Source: Wenzhouxiangellaceae bacterium (lineage in GTDB: Bacteria > Pseudomonadota > Gammaproteobacteria > Xanthomonadales > Wenzhouxiangellaceae). From it: a DNA stretch of 64,000 nucleotides. The stretch spans positions 1 through 64,000 of the forward strand of contig JANQPN010000009.1 of NCBI GenBank assembly GCA_028289455.1. The letters are read 5' to 3'. The notes below the pieces were generated by a model that did not search any database, was not told the DNA's origin, and worked only from the letters and a program-made list of their open reading frames with translations. Made by a program: the position numbers and the translations under genes. This document shows, piece after piece, positions 56,161-64,000 of this stretch (position 1 is its first letter; every line of letters begins with the position of its first letter).

Positions 56161-57132
56161 GTGCGCACTGACTGGACGATTACAATTACAGACTGCCGGG
56201 GGGCACGGCATTACACACTAAGCGCCAAATTGCGGCGTTGGTTTGCCTATGGCAGTACCGCCGCAGTGGCGATTTGCACCGCCGGTTTTTTGAATCTGCT
56301 TGATCAGGGTCAGCGTATCGGTGGTCTGAATTCAGAGATCAGTGATCTCAATCAGCAACGCCTGGCATTAATTCAGCAGAACAATTATCTGCAGGCCGAA
56401 CAGCAGGACCTGCTGGCCACCATTCAGCATCGTAATCAACGTCTGGTGAGCCTGGACAACGGGGTGCAGCGACTGGAATCGCTGCTGGGCGCCAATGATG
56501 AGACGCAGCAGACTGCGGCTTTGGAACAGCGGCTTACCGCTACCACCGATCTGGCCTTTGAAAAATTACTGATACTGCGCAGCATACCGCGTGGTGCGCC
56601 CATTCCATATAAAGGTGTTACCAGTAATTACGGTAACCGCTTACACCCGGTTAGGCAGGTTCGCGAATTTCATCCCGGCCTGGATTTGCGTGCTGATATG
56701 TATACACCGGTAATGGCCACCTCTGACGGTATCGTCAAGCGCGCCGGTTTCGATACCAACGGCATCGGCAAAGTTGTGGAAATCCGTCATAACTACGGCT
56801 TCTCCACCATTTACGGTCATCTGGACAGCATCAGCGTTGAAGAAGGCGATGTTGTCCGTCAGGGCGATGAGCTGGGCCTGAGCGGTAAGACCGGCATGAT
56901 TACCGGCCCGCACCTGCATTACGAAGTGCGCTACATGGGTAAGCGCCTTAATCCGAAGCCATTCCTTAACTGGGATCTGGATCAGTACGAAACACTTTTC
57001 ACACAACAGCAGGCTATACCATGGGAATCATTGGAAAAGGTGATCGCGAGGAACGCCCAACAACAAATTCCACCCCCGGCGGCACAACGCTTATCGCCGC
57101 CCAAAGTAACGTTAACGGCAGCTTCACCCTAA
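56161..57132 (+). CDS. M23-family peptidoglycan endopeptidase, membrane anchored
   Basis: A 323-residue protein starting with GTG (AAGGACAGGGCT upstream). A basic cytoplasmic tip is followed by a membrane helix (about 33-50) and a coiled coil (about 52-130). The LytM domain (about 155-265) has zinc ligands in FHPGLDLRAD and HLHYE, with GHLDSISVEEGDVV between them. The Pro-rich tail is at about 300-323. It cuts peptide cross-links in the cell wall. The last 112 bases overlap the bactofilin gene in another frame. M23 peptidase and bactofilin partners control cell shape in several bacteria (for example CcmA with Csd1 in Helicobacter). Confidence 0.93.
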   Translation: MRTDWTITITDCRGARHYTLSAKLRRWFAYGSTAAVAICTAGFLNLLDQGQRIGGLNSEISDLNQQRLALIQQNNYLQAEQQDLLATIQHRNQRLVSLDNGVQRLESLLGANDETQQTAALEQRLTATTDLAFEKLLILRSIPRGAPIPYKGVTSNYGNRLHPVRQVREFHPGLDLRADMYTPVMATSDGIVKRAGFDTNGIGKVVEIRHNYGFSTIYGHLDSISVEEGDVVRQGDELGLSGKTGMITGPHLHYEVRYMGKRLNPKPFLNWDLDQYETLFTQQQAIPWESLEKVIARNAQQQIPPPAAQRLSPPKVTLTAASP

Positions 57133-57467
57133 GCGATAATCTGCATATCGACGGTCGCGTCGAAGGCAGCATTGAATCAGAGGCCAATGTCGCCATTGGC
57201 GAGAGCGGTCGGTTTGAAGGCGAAATCAAAGCCAGACACATCGTTGTCTGCGGCCACCTGGACGCCAATGTTGACTGTCAGCGGCTGGAAATCGTTGCAA
57301 CCGGGCATGTCAACGGTGAAGTCATCACCGATGATCTGGTAATTGAATCAGGTGGACGCTTTATCGGCCAGAGCCGGATCCGCGATGACAAAACCGTCAG
57401 CCTGATCAAGCCCGGCGATGCCAAGAAAGCGGCCAACGCCAAAGCAGATGACAGCGACGTTGCCTAA
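57021..57467 (+). CDS. Bactofilin
   Basis: A 148-residue bactofilin (DUF583/CcmA-like). A short disordered N-terminal tail (about 1-24) precedes the beta-helix core. The core's rungs repeat a hydrophobic-polar pattern: DNLHIDGRVEGSIES, NVAIGESGRFEGEIKARHIVVCGHLDANV and GHVNGEVITDDLVIESGGRFIGQ. The charged tail is rich in Ala, Lys and Asp. Bactofilins form membrane-bound filaments that place wall enzymes. The ATG at 57021 lies inside the peptidase gene; no later Met exists before the core, so the long overlap seems real. Confidence 0.93.
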   Translation: MGIIGKGDREERPTTNSTPGGTTLIAAQSNVNGSFTLSDNLHIDGRVEGSIESEANVAIGESGRFEGEIKARHIVVCGHLDANVDCQRLEIVATGHVNGEVITDDLVIESGGRFIGQSRIRDDKTVSLIKPGDAKKAANAKADDSDVA

Positions 57468-57479
57468 TAGACGATTGAT

Positions 57480-57791
57480 ATGAGTAACGAAGAACAACTC
57501 AAGCAGCATGATCAGGCCGTTAACCAGCTGATCGGCCTTGCCAATCAGCTGAAAGACAACGGCGGAGATATCCGGATCATTTCCGCTGCCATGCTGACTG
57601 CAGCCGGCATTTACGCCACCTATGCCGAAGCCGGTCCACAAGGCTTTCTGCAGGATGACGGCGTGAACAAGCTCAGTGACCGATTCCGCCAGCAGCTTGA
57701 TTTTATTCAGCAGCGCAAGAAAGCTGAATTAAAAGCTGCCGGGCACAATGTGGAACAGAATTCTCCCAGACCCGGCGTGGTTGGCAGCTGA
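57480..57791 (+). CDS. Small helical protein of unknown function, linked to bactofilin
   Basis: A 103-residue, mostly helical soluble protein. The N-terminal half is DQAVNQLIGLANQLKDNGGDIRIISAAMLTAAGIYATYAEAG. The second half is amphipathic (DRFRQQLDFIQQRKKAELK), and the tail is likely disordered. It starts 12 bases after the bactofilin stop and so belongs to the same operon. It resembles small DUF3144-like proteins loosely; I do not assign a function. Confidence 0.75.
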   Translation: MSNEEQLKQHDQAVNQLIGLANQLKDNGGDIRIISAAMLTAAGIYATYAEAGPQGFLQDDGVNKLSDRFRQQLDFIQQRKKAELKAAGHNVEQNSPRPGVVGS

Positions 57792-57830
57792 CCTGCTGCC
57801 CGGTTAATCAGATATCCCGTATTTATACTC

Positions 57831-57853
57831 AGCACAGCAAGCCCTGCTGTGCT
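57831..57853. terminator. Hairpin between convergent bactofilin operon and thrBC
   Basis: AGCACAGCA and TGCTGTGCT form a perfect 9-bp stem with a 5-base loop. Its right edge touches the thrC stop codon (57852-57854), so it may serve mainly the plus-strand operon. Confidence 0.65.
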
Positions 57854-59132
57854 AAAGCTGTGACAGTATGCGGCTTAGGTTTTGGTACACCGGCGCTATC
57901 GGCTGCTGTCTGTCTAAAACACCTTTCTGCTCGCGCGTAGAATCCCGTTCAACCGCAATGCCGGTGATCTGCTCAACTTCATCGGAGAATTTCACCGGGT
58001 CGGCTGTAGCCACCACGGCAGCCTGTTCGCCATCCCCAAGTGTTTGCTGGACGCCCGCCCAGGCCAACGCAGTATGCGGGTCAACCAGATAACCCTCTGC
58101 AGCCAGCTCACGCATGGCTTTTCGGGTGGTTTTCTGATCGATACTGATCGCCTGAAACACCGGTTGTAAGTGAGCATGCTGCTGCTGCAGATAGCGGATT
58201 CTTCGGAAATTGTTGGGTGCTGCGATATCGATGGCATTGGTGATGGTGCGTACCACTGCATGTGGCTGCCAGTCACCGTTCAGCAAAAACCTCGGCACGG
58301 TATCGTTCTCGTTGGTCACAGCCAGGACTCTATGCAGCGGTAACCCGAGTGCGCAGGCAATCATCGCGGCTGTGGCGTTGCCGAAATTCCCGCTGGGAAT
58401 GGCAACCGTCAACGGGACAGACAGCGGTAAGCCGGCTGCCAGCTCAAAGTAATAGCAAACCTGTGCCAGCAGGCGGGCAACATTAATGGAATTGGCGGAT
58501 ATCAGCTTTGTCCGGAACGTATCCTGTTCAGCAAAAGCCTGTTTCACCATGCGCTGGCAGTCATCAAAACTGCCATCCACCGCCAGGCTGATGACATTGC
58601 CACCCAAACCGACAAAATGTCTGGCCTGCTGTTCGGTCACACCATTCTGTGGATAAACGACCACCACTTGAGTATCCGGCTTCCCGAAAAAAGCCCGGGC
58701 AACTGCACCACCGGTATCACCGCTGGTGGCGGTAACCACGGTTACTGAGCGGTCCTGCCCGCAGTGCTGCAGACAACCGGCCAGAAATCTGGCGCCGAAA
58801 TCTTTAAACGACAATGACGGCCCGTGAAACAGTTCCAATACCGACGTACGCTGATCAAGCTGTTTGACCGGCACCGGAAAATCAAATGCCTGTTCGACAA
58901 TCTGTTCAAGCTGACCGGACAGTACATCATTGCCGATCAGATGCTTCAGCAACTGCACGCTGCGGTCGATAAACGGCTGCTCCAGTAATGCGGCATAATC
59001 TGCCAGCGGCTGAATAGCGTATGGCATATACAAACCGTCACCACTGCCCAACCCGCGCAGCAGTGCAGAACTGAAGTTATGCTGCTCAGACACAGGCTGA
59101 TTCGCCCGGCCGATGTTAATAAATCCGCTCAT
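57852..59132 (-). CDS. thrC: Threonine synthase
   Basis: A 426-residue PLP enzyme. The N-terminus NFSSALLRGLGSGDGLYMP and the PLP Lys in GPSLSFKDFGARFLAGCL are diagnostic. TATSGDTGGAVARAF and IPSGNFGNATAAMIA bind the cofactor phosphate. It converts O-phosphohomoserine to threonine. The ATG at 59132 overlaps the thrB stop (ATGA); the longer open frame upstream lies inside thrB. Threonine supply is also relevant to NRPS substrates in general, but no direct link is shown. Confidence 0.95.
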   Translation of the reverse strand: MSGFINIGRANQPVSEQHNFSSALLRGLGSGDGLYMPYAIQPLADYAALLEQPFIDRSVQLLKHLIGNDVLSGQLEQIVEQAFDFPVPVKQLDQRTSVLELFHGPSLSFKDFGARFLAGCLQHCGQDRSVTVVTATSGDTGGAVARAFFGKPDTQVVVVYPQNGVTEQQARHFVGLGGNVISLAVDGSFDDCQRMVKQAFAEQDTFRTKLISANSINVARLLAQVCYYFELAAGLPLSVPLTVAIPSGNFGNATAAMIACALGLPLHRVLAVTNENDTVPRFLLNGDWQPHAVVRTITNAIDIAAPNNFRRIRYLQQQHAHLQPVFQAISIDQKTTRKAMRELAAEGYLVDPHTALAWAGVQQTLGDGEQAAVVATADPVKFSDEVEQITGIAVERDSTREQKGVLDRQQPIAPVYQNLSRILSQL

Positions 59133-60064
59133 GGGTACCACGCCCGGCAAATATGCACAAACCCGCCATCCGCCATCGACAAATTGGCTCGTAACCATTC
59201 AGCCATGGTTTCCGCCTGTGTAAAGTCCTCACTGATTGCAAAAAAGGTCGGGCCGGCTCCGGAAATACCTACAGCCAATGCGCCCTGACGCTGCAGTTGT
59301 GCCTTGCATTCAACATAACCTTCTATCAGTGCAGCCCGGTAAGGCTCTGCCAGCGCGTCCTGAAGATGTTGCAATACCATTGACCGGTCTTTGCTGTACA
59401 GGCCGACCGTCAGTGCTGCCATTCGCTGCATCTGAACAATCGCATCGGCTCTGGAATAATGCTCAGGCAGGCAGGCGCGTGCTTCACGCGTCAGCAGACG
59501 CTGGCCGTTATAGGCCACCACCAGATACCAGTCATCAAAAAACGGTAATGTATGTGGCAGCCCATGCTCCGGACACAGTGACAACCCGCCGAGCACAGCC
59601 GGGGCCAAGTTATCCAGATGTCTACCGCCGCTGATGCCCGCCTCCAGATCAGCCATCATTTCCCAGCGGTCTTCCATGGGAACTTTGGTTGCATGGTGCT
59701 CGCTGAGGTAGCCGCAGATGGCCTGAACCGCTGCGGCAGCCGAAGCCGCACTTGAGCCTGTACCGCTGCCCACCGGCAGCTCTTTTTCCAGCTGCAATGA
59801 TAGTTCCACCCCGGGTAGCCCCCGCTGCCCTAACCACTGCTGTACCCGCCGCGCCGCCTGAAACACCAGGTTACTTTCATCCTGCGGCACCCATCCGGCA
59901 TACTTGCCGGATACGGTCAATCTGGTGGCATCAGCGGCATTGACGGTAACCGTATCACCCAACCGGGTGCCGTCCAGCGGGGCAATCGCCAGACCCAGCA
60001 CATCAAAACCGGCGATAAAGTTACCGATTGAAGCGGGTGCGAATTGGGAAAAAACAGGCTGCAT
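59129..60064 (-). CDS. thrB: Homoserine kinase (GHMP family)
   Basis: A 311-residue GHMP kinase. The ATP loop is ELPVGSGTGSSAASAAAAV, preceded by PASIGNFIAGFDVLGLA and followed by the C-terminal GISGAGPTFFAI. It phosphorylates homoserine for ThrC. The two genes overlap by 4 bases and are translationally coupled. No thrA (aspartokinase/homoserine dehydrogenase) is present in the window; the gene upstream is lexA. Confidence 0.95.
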   Translation of the reverse strand: MQPVFSQFAPASIGNFIAGFDVLGLAIAPLDGTRLGDTVTVNAADATRLTVSGKYAGWVPQDESNLVFQAARRVQQWLGQRGLPGVELSLQLEKELPVGSGTGSSAASAAAAVQAICGYLSEHHATKVPMEDRWEMMADLEAGISGGRHLDNLAPAVLGGLSLCPEHGLPHTLPFFDDWYLVVAYNGQRLLTREARACLPEHYSRADAIVQMQRMAALTVGLYSKDRSMVLQHLQDALAEPYRAALIEGYVECKAQLQRQGALAVGISGAGPTFFAISEDFTQAETMAEWLRANLSMADGGFVHICRAWYP

Positions 60065-60180
60065 ATGTGAGCAAAACGATAACCCAGGGCTATCGGAAAA
60101 CCGGATAATCCGTGATCAAAGATGCTCAGTTTAAAGGGTTCCGGGCATCTGCGATACCGCCGGAAGCCTTTTTTATTGAG

Positions 60181-60759
60181 TTATTTATAAAAACGCGCCA
60201 GACAGAACAGCACGCCCTGTATCTGAACCCGCTCAGGTGAGTAATGCTGGGGCGGATACGCCGGGTTTTCCGCCTTCAGGGTGATCCGGCCGTCACGTTG
60301 GTAAATCCGCTTGAGCGTTGCGTTTTCACCGTCGATCAATGCCACCACGATCGCGCCGTTTGGTGCGGATTGCGCAGGCTGGATCAATACGCTGTCGCCA
60401 TCGCAGATGCCTGCATCAATCATCGAATCTCCCGACACAATCAGCTGGTACAACCCCGGGCAGTTCAACCGCTCATAAAAATCCAGTGATTCGCTCTCCG
60501 GAATCGCTTCGATCGGCATACCTGCGGCAATCCGGCCCAGTAGAGGAATTTTCGGTTTCTCCGGCAACGACAGCCCACGGTTTCTGCCCGGCTCACGCAG
60601 CAGCAATCCCTTGCCGACCAGCGTTTCGATATAAGCATGCACCGAACCGCGCGATTTATAGCCTATGCCCAGCATGATTTCCGATACGCTGGGGCTGTAG
60701 CCATGCTCTTCCAGGTATTGTTCAACAAAGCTCAATATCTGGCTTTCAGTTTTATTCAT
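60181..60759 (-). CDS. lexA: LexA repressor, SOS regulator
   Basis: A 192-residue LexA. The winged-helix N-terminal domain (about 1-65) has YSPSVSEIMLGIGYKSRGSVHAYIETL. The self-cleavage site is Ala-Gly in RIAAGMPIEA. The catalytic Ser is in SGDSMIDAGI and the Lys in ENATLKRIY. Cleavage is stimulated by RecA filaments after DNA damage. The start is the ATG at 60759, next to GGTGGG; a TTG four codons earlier is possible. Two direct-repeat boxes in front of the gene indicate autorepression. Confidence 0.95.
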   Translation of the reverse strand: MNKTESQILSFVEQYLEEHGYSPSVSEIMLGIGYKSRGSVHAYIETLVGKGLLLREPGRNRGLSLPEKPKIPLLGRIAAGMPIEAIPESESLDFYERLNCPGLYQLIVSGDSMIDAGICDGDSVLIQPAQSAPNGAIVVALIDGENATLKRIYQRDGRITLKAENPAYPPQHYSPERVQIQGVLFCLARFYK

Positions 60760-60773
60760 CCCACCCACCAATA

Positions 60774-60817
60774 GAACATTTGCAGAACACTATATAGAAC
60801 ATATGCAGAACATACAA
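60774..60817 (-). promoter_or_regulatory. lexA promoter with two GTTC-N7-GTTC LexA boxes
   Basis: On the minus strand, box 1 (60797-60811) and box 2 (60774-60788) each read GTTC-N7-GTTC (GTTCTGCATATGTTC and GTTCTGCAAATGTTC). A -35 TTGTAT (60812-60817) and a -10 TATAGT (60789-60794) are 17 bases apart. Box 1 fills the spacer exactly and box 2 covers the start-site region. This is the direct-repeat LexA box known from Alphaproteobacteria. Confidence 0.8.
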
Positions 60818-60890
60818 GCTGGTTATTCAACAAAATCCTGGGCTTATGGGGAACTGGCCGGTTGGAATCGTATGAGATAACTGGTTCGGG

Positions 60891-62228
60891 TTAATTCAGA
60901 TATTCAGCCAGCAACCGTTCGGCCTCGGCCCAATCGGTTTGCTCCGGCTCAGTTATACCCCTGCACAGCCTGTCCAGAATGCCGGCCTGGATTTCACTGC
61001 GCCGTCTGGCTTCGGCATAGGAAATTTCCGGATGGAACATCACCATGGAATAACGCGGAATAAAGCGGTCAGGATAACGCCGCTCCAGCTCAAAACCCAC
61101 CTGCTTCTTCAGCTGGAATACCGGATCGGCGGTGGTATCACGCATTTCCACATAGTTTTCCACCGCCATATCGGCAATGGCGTCGGCATTGATTTTGCGC
61201 TGTTCGTTGAGCTGCTCGAAGATGCGCGCCCAGTCACCGTCCGATGAATCCATCAATTGATCCAGTACAAAGCAGTCTTCAAATCCGCAGTTCATGCCCT
61301 GGCCGAAAAACGGCACCAGTGCATGTGCCGCATCACCCAGCAGCAGCGCCTGACCACCGACATGCCAGGGATTGCATTTGACGGTTACCAGCGAGCCTAC
61401 CGGGTTATCGGCAAAGTCCTCAGCCAGGGTGGGCATCAATGCCACTGCATCAGGGAACGTTTGCTGGAAAAACTCAATCACATCCTGCCTGCTTTGCAAT
61501 GCCGCAAAGCTCTGTTCACCCTCATAAGGGAAAAACAGCGTGCAGGTAAAACTGCCGTCGGTATTGGCCAGCGCCATCAGCATGTAATGACCACGCGGCC
61601 AGATATGCAGGGCATCCTTCTCTATTCTGTAGCCACTGTTTTCAGCGACAGGTATCAGCAGTTCCTTATAGCCGCTGTCCAGAAAACTCTGTGCATAATC
61701 AAAGTTCATCACCTGATCCAGCATCGCCCTGCGGACTGCTGAGAACGCGCCGTCGGTGGCAAACACTACATCAGCCTGCACCTCATCCCGCTCATTGAAC
61801 ATTAGCGTTTTGCTTTCAATGTCGTAACCGGTGCAGCGCTGATCGAAATGCATGTTGATGTTGTGATAGGTTTCAGCCGCATCCAGCAGCATGACATTCA
61901 ACAATCCACGCGAGATGGCGTTAATAACTTCATGCTCTCTTTGGCCATACGGCACAAAAGTGGTCTGACCCTCAATATCATGCAGCATCCGGCCCTTGAC
62001 CGGTACGGCAATATCCAATGCCTGCCGGCGCAGCCCGACCTGTTCCAGTGCCTTCAACCCTCTACTGGTGATGACCAGGTTGATGGAACGGCCGGCATCA
62101 ATGTCTTCCCGGCGCATATCCGACCTGGCTTCATGCAATTCCACCTGAAATCCCCGCCTGGCCAGAAAAATCGACAACAGCGAACCCACCAGTCCGCCAC
62201 CGATAACATGCAGAGTCTGTGTAGTCAC
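60891..62228 (-). CDS. kmo: Kynurenine 3-monooxygenase
   Basis: A 445-residue FAD monooxygenase. The N-terminal Rossmann motif is VIGGGLVGSLLSIFLARRGFQVELHEAR. RSINLVITSRGLKALE and LLGDAAHALVPFFGQGMNCGFEDC follow, with the C-terminal membrane-binding region typical of Kmo (ISYAEARRRSEIQ). It hydroxylates L-kynurenine to 3-hydroxykynurenine. It starts with GTG at 62228, two bases after the kynU stop, so it is translationally coupled. This fits the tryptophan-to-quinolinate/NAD route found in Xanthomonas and relatives. Confidence 0.94.
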   Translation of the reverse strand: MTTQTLHVIGGGLVGSLLSIFLARRGFQVELHEARSDMRREDIDAGRSINLVITSRGLKALEQVGLRRQALDIAVPVKGRMLHDIEGQTTFVPYGQREHEVINAISRGLLNVMLLDAAETYHNINMHFDQRCTGYDIESKTLMFNERDEVQADVVFATDGAFSAVRRAMLDQVMNFDYAQSFLDSGYKELLIPVAENSGYRIEKDALHIWPRGHYMLMALANTDGSFTCTLFFPYEGEQSFAALQSRQDVIEFFQQTFPDAVALMPTLAEDFADNPVGSLVTVKCNPWHVGGQALLLGDAAHALVPFFGQGMNCGFEDCFVLDQLMDSSDGDWARIFEQLNEQRKINADAIADMAVENYVEMRDTTADPVFQLKKQVGFELERRYPDRFIPRYSMVMFHPEISYAEARRRSEIQAGILDRLCRGITEPEQTDWAEAERLLAEYLN

Positions 62229-62230
62229 TG

Positions 62231-63526
62231 TCAGCCTGCCTCCCGCAGCTGCCCGGCTGCACCGATAAGCCGGGCAAACAACACCACGAACTGATAGACA
62301 TCCTGAAAACTGTTGTACAGCGGTACGGGTGCAACCCGTATGCAGTCGGGTTCACGCCAGTCACAGATAACACCCTGCTGTTCCAGCTCGGTGAAAACCT
62401 TTCGGCCACCCTGATGCACCAGAATAGACAGCTGACAGCCACGCTGCTCCGGATCGTCAGGTGTCAGAATGGTAAAGGCATCGCTGTTCAGATGGTCCAG
62501 TAAATACGCCATATAGCCGGTCAGCTTAAGACTTTTTTCGCGCAATGACTGCATGCCCGCCTGATCAAAAATCTGCATCGCTGTTTTGACCGCCACCAGT
62601 GACAGTATCGGTGGGTTGGACAGCTGCCAGCCTTCCGCACCACTTATTGCATGAAAATCCGGCCCCATTTTGAAACGCGTCTGTTTGTCATGTCCCCACC
62701 AGCCGCAGAATCGCGGGAGGTCAAACCGCTCGGCATGCCGTTCATGCACAAAACAGCCGGCCACGCTGCCTGGCCCGGAATTGAGGTATTTATACGAACA
62801 CCAGCAGGCAAAATCGACGCCCCAGTCATGCAACTGCAGCGGTACATTGCCGGCTGCATGTGCCAGATCAAATGCCACCATACAGCCTTTACTGTGCCCG
62901 GCCCGGGTAATCCGCTGCATATCAAACAGCTGTCCGGTGTAGTAGTTCACGCCACCCAGCATGATCAGTGCAACACTGTCGCCTTCGCGTTCGATATAAG
63001 CTTCAATGTCTTCTGTGCGCAGTGCACTTTCGCCTGCCCGCGGCTGCAGCTCGACCAGCGCCTGCTCCGGATCAAAACCGTGATAGCGGACCTGGGATTG
63101 CACTGCATACTGATCGGAAGGGAAGGCATGCGCTTCAATCACAATTTTGAATCGCTCCGGGGTTGGCCGGTAAAACGACACCATCATCAGGTGCAGATTG
63201 ACCGTTAAAGTATTCATGGCCACCACTTCAGATGGACTGGCGCCGACCAGCCGGGCCAGACTTTCGCTGAGAAACTCGTGGTAGGGCATCCATGGGTTTT
63301 TGGCATGGAAATGGCCTTCAACACCCAGGTTTTTCCAGTCCTCCAGCTCCTGTGCCATGGCTGCTTCCAGTGCTTTGGGCTGCAGCCCCAGGGAGTTGCC
63401 GCAGAAATACAGGCATTCCGTTCCCTGTTTGGTTCTGGGCATATGAAACTGTGACCGGTAACCGGCCAGCGGATCACTGGCATCCATCTGCCTAGCAAAA
63501 TCTATTTCGCTGCGATATTGACTCAT
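62231..63526 (-). CDS. kynU: Kynureninase
   Basis: A 431-residue PLP enzyme. LYFCGNSLGLQPKALEAAM, EGHFHAKNPWMPYHEFL, and the PLP Lys in CWCSYKYLNSGPG are diagnostic; GWWGHDKQTRFKMGPDFH lies near the substrate site. It cleaves kynurenine or 3-hydroxykynurenine to (3-hydroxy)anthranilate and alanine. Its start overlaps the stop of the cyclase gene by 4 bases, and kmo follows directly. Confidence 0.95.
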   Translation of the reverse strand: MSQYRSEIDFARQMDASDPLAGYRSQFHMPRTKQGTECLYFCGNSLGLQPKALEAAMAQELEDWKNLGVEGHFHAKNPWMPYHEFLSESLARLVGASPSEVVAMNTLTVNLHLMMVSFYRPTPERFKIVIEAHAFPSDQYAVQSQVRYHGFDPEQALVELQPRAGESALRTEDIEAYIEREGDSVALIMLGGVNYYTGQLFDMQRITRAGHSKGCMVAFDLAHAAGNVPLQLHDWGVDFACWCSYKYLNSGPGSVAGCFVHERHAERFDLPRFCGWWGHDKQTRFKMGPDFHAISGAEGWQLSNPPILSLVAVKTAMQIFDQAGMQSLREKSLKLTGYMAYLLDHLNSDAFTILTPDDPEQRGCQLSILVHQGGRKVFTELEQQGVICDWREPDCIRVAPVPLYNSFQDVYQFVVLFARLIGAAGQLREAG

Positions 63527-64000
63527 AGCGGCTTTAACTCATACAAAACGGGTCTGCTGGGCGTGGCGTCAGAACGGATATTACCAATGTTCAGGTCTAG
63601 GATGTATATCCCGTCGGCAATGCCATCAGCGACAAAAATCAGCTCGGTAATACTTTTGGAAGACGGCACAGGCACATCATTGCTGCCCTGCTCAACCGCC
63701 CAGAAAATATGGTGATTGCTCAGCCTGCCTTCATCTTTAAGACGATCGACGGACGGAACATCCAGCAGCAGGTGCTCAACACCTGCGCCGGCAATCAACT
63801 GCATCGCATCATTGGTCAGGAATGCAGGCGGCTGTGGATCATCACTGTGTGTTTTTCTGCTGTCCGCATTGGGCAGGGTGCGGATGACCAGTGCCCGACA
63901 GTTTTGCCAGCCGGGATGTCCATCCAGAGCAGCTGACAACGCCTTTGCAGTTATCACTCGGTCGCTTTCCGTATACGGCAACGGATAATTTTCCGAACTG
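63523..64000 (-). CDS. Cyclase/kynurenine-formamidase-like protein, cut by the right edge
   Basis: The last 158 residues of a PF04199-type cyclase; the frame stays open to the window edge (a TTG near 63981 is not a convincing start). Visible segments are NCRALVIRTLPN, GAGVEHLLLDVPSVDRLKDEG and LSNHHIFWAVEQ, the end of the metal-binding cyclase fold. KynB-type kynurenine formamidases belong to this superfamily. With kynU and kmo in the same operon, N-formylkynurenine hydrolysis is the likely role. Confidence 0.85.
   Translation of the reverse strand, partial: SSENYPLPYTESDRVITAKALSAALDGHPGWQNCRALVIRTLPNADSRKTHSDDPQPPAFLTNDAMQLIAGAGVEHLLLDVPSVDRLKDEGRLSNHHIFWAVEQGSNDVPVPSSKSITELIFVADGIADGIYILDLNIGNIRSDATPSRPVLYELKPL

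Overview
The window looks like part of a gammaproteobacterial chromosome of moderate GC. The evidence is the YadG/YadH-type ABC pair, the prpB-prpC, thrB-thrC and kmo-kynU operons, and very large secreted repeat proteins. One of these ends in a GFE-type tail of the kind often seen in Lysobacterales/Xanthomonadales and Marinicella-like bacteria. No ribosomal RNA or marker gene fixes the genus, so this placement is an inference.

Region 1 (1-17936, all minus strand) is a nonribosomal peptide biosynthesis and export cluster that runs off the left edge. From right to left it holds: a HlyD/MacA-type periplasmic adaptor, a MacB-type ATPase, two separate FtsX-type permeases, a fused ABC exporter, a small unknown protein, an MbtH-like protein, a CmaE/SyrC-like aminoacyl shuttle enzyme with a Cys nucleophile, a stand-alone adenylation domain, a stand-alone carrier protein, a SyrB2-like non-heme iron halogenase, and the start of a multimodular NRPS (C-A-T-C-A-T-C...). 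The halogenase has the His-x-Ala signature that marks chlorinases and separates them from hydroxylases. The inferred logic is: an amino acid is loaded on a dedicated carrier, chlorinated there, and passed in trans to the NRPS. The assembly-line product is then exported by the linked pumps. The halogenase/carrier/A-domain block is visibly richer in A/T than its surroundings.

Region 2 (18361-31041) starts with tRNA-Met. It carries yadGH, a secreted peptidase with a NatAB-like exporter, an ECF sigma/anti-sigma operon with two secreted HEAT-repeat proteins, a methyltransferase-like membrane protein, a periplasmic esterase, a remnant of an XRE-type regulator, and prpC-prpB of the methylcitrate cycle.

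Region 3 (31133-43115) encodes three surface or secreted proteins: a cadherin-like repeat protein with an IPTL-like C-terminal anchor, an S74-like chaperone-tail protein, and a 2045-residue protein with nine nearly identical 336-bp repeats.

Region 4 (43180-53427) has malate dehydrogenase, gamma-glutamyltranspeptidase, a nucleoside-salvage pair (ribokinase, nucleoside hydrolase), and a NarL-type two-component system. Downstream of it are two exported proteins that share a CCCAAATTTTTGGG-like palindrome upstream of their genes.

Region 5 (53500-64000) has an M20 amidohydrolase with a Cys/Met-metabolism PLP enzyme, an M23 peptidase overlapping a bactofilin gene, thrB-thrC, lexA under two GTTC-N7-GTTC direct-repeat boxes, and a kynurenine-pathway operon (cyclase, kynU, kmo) that continues past the right edge.
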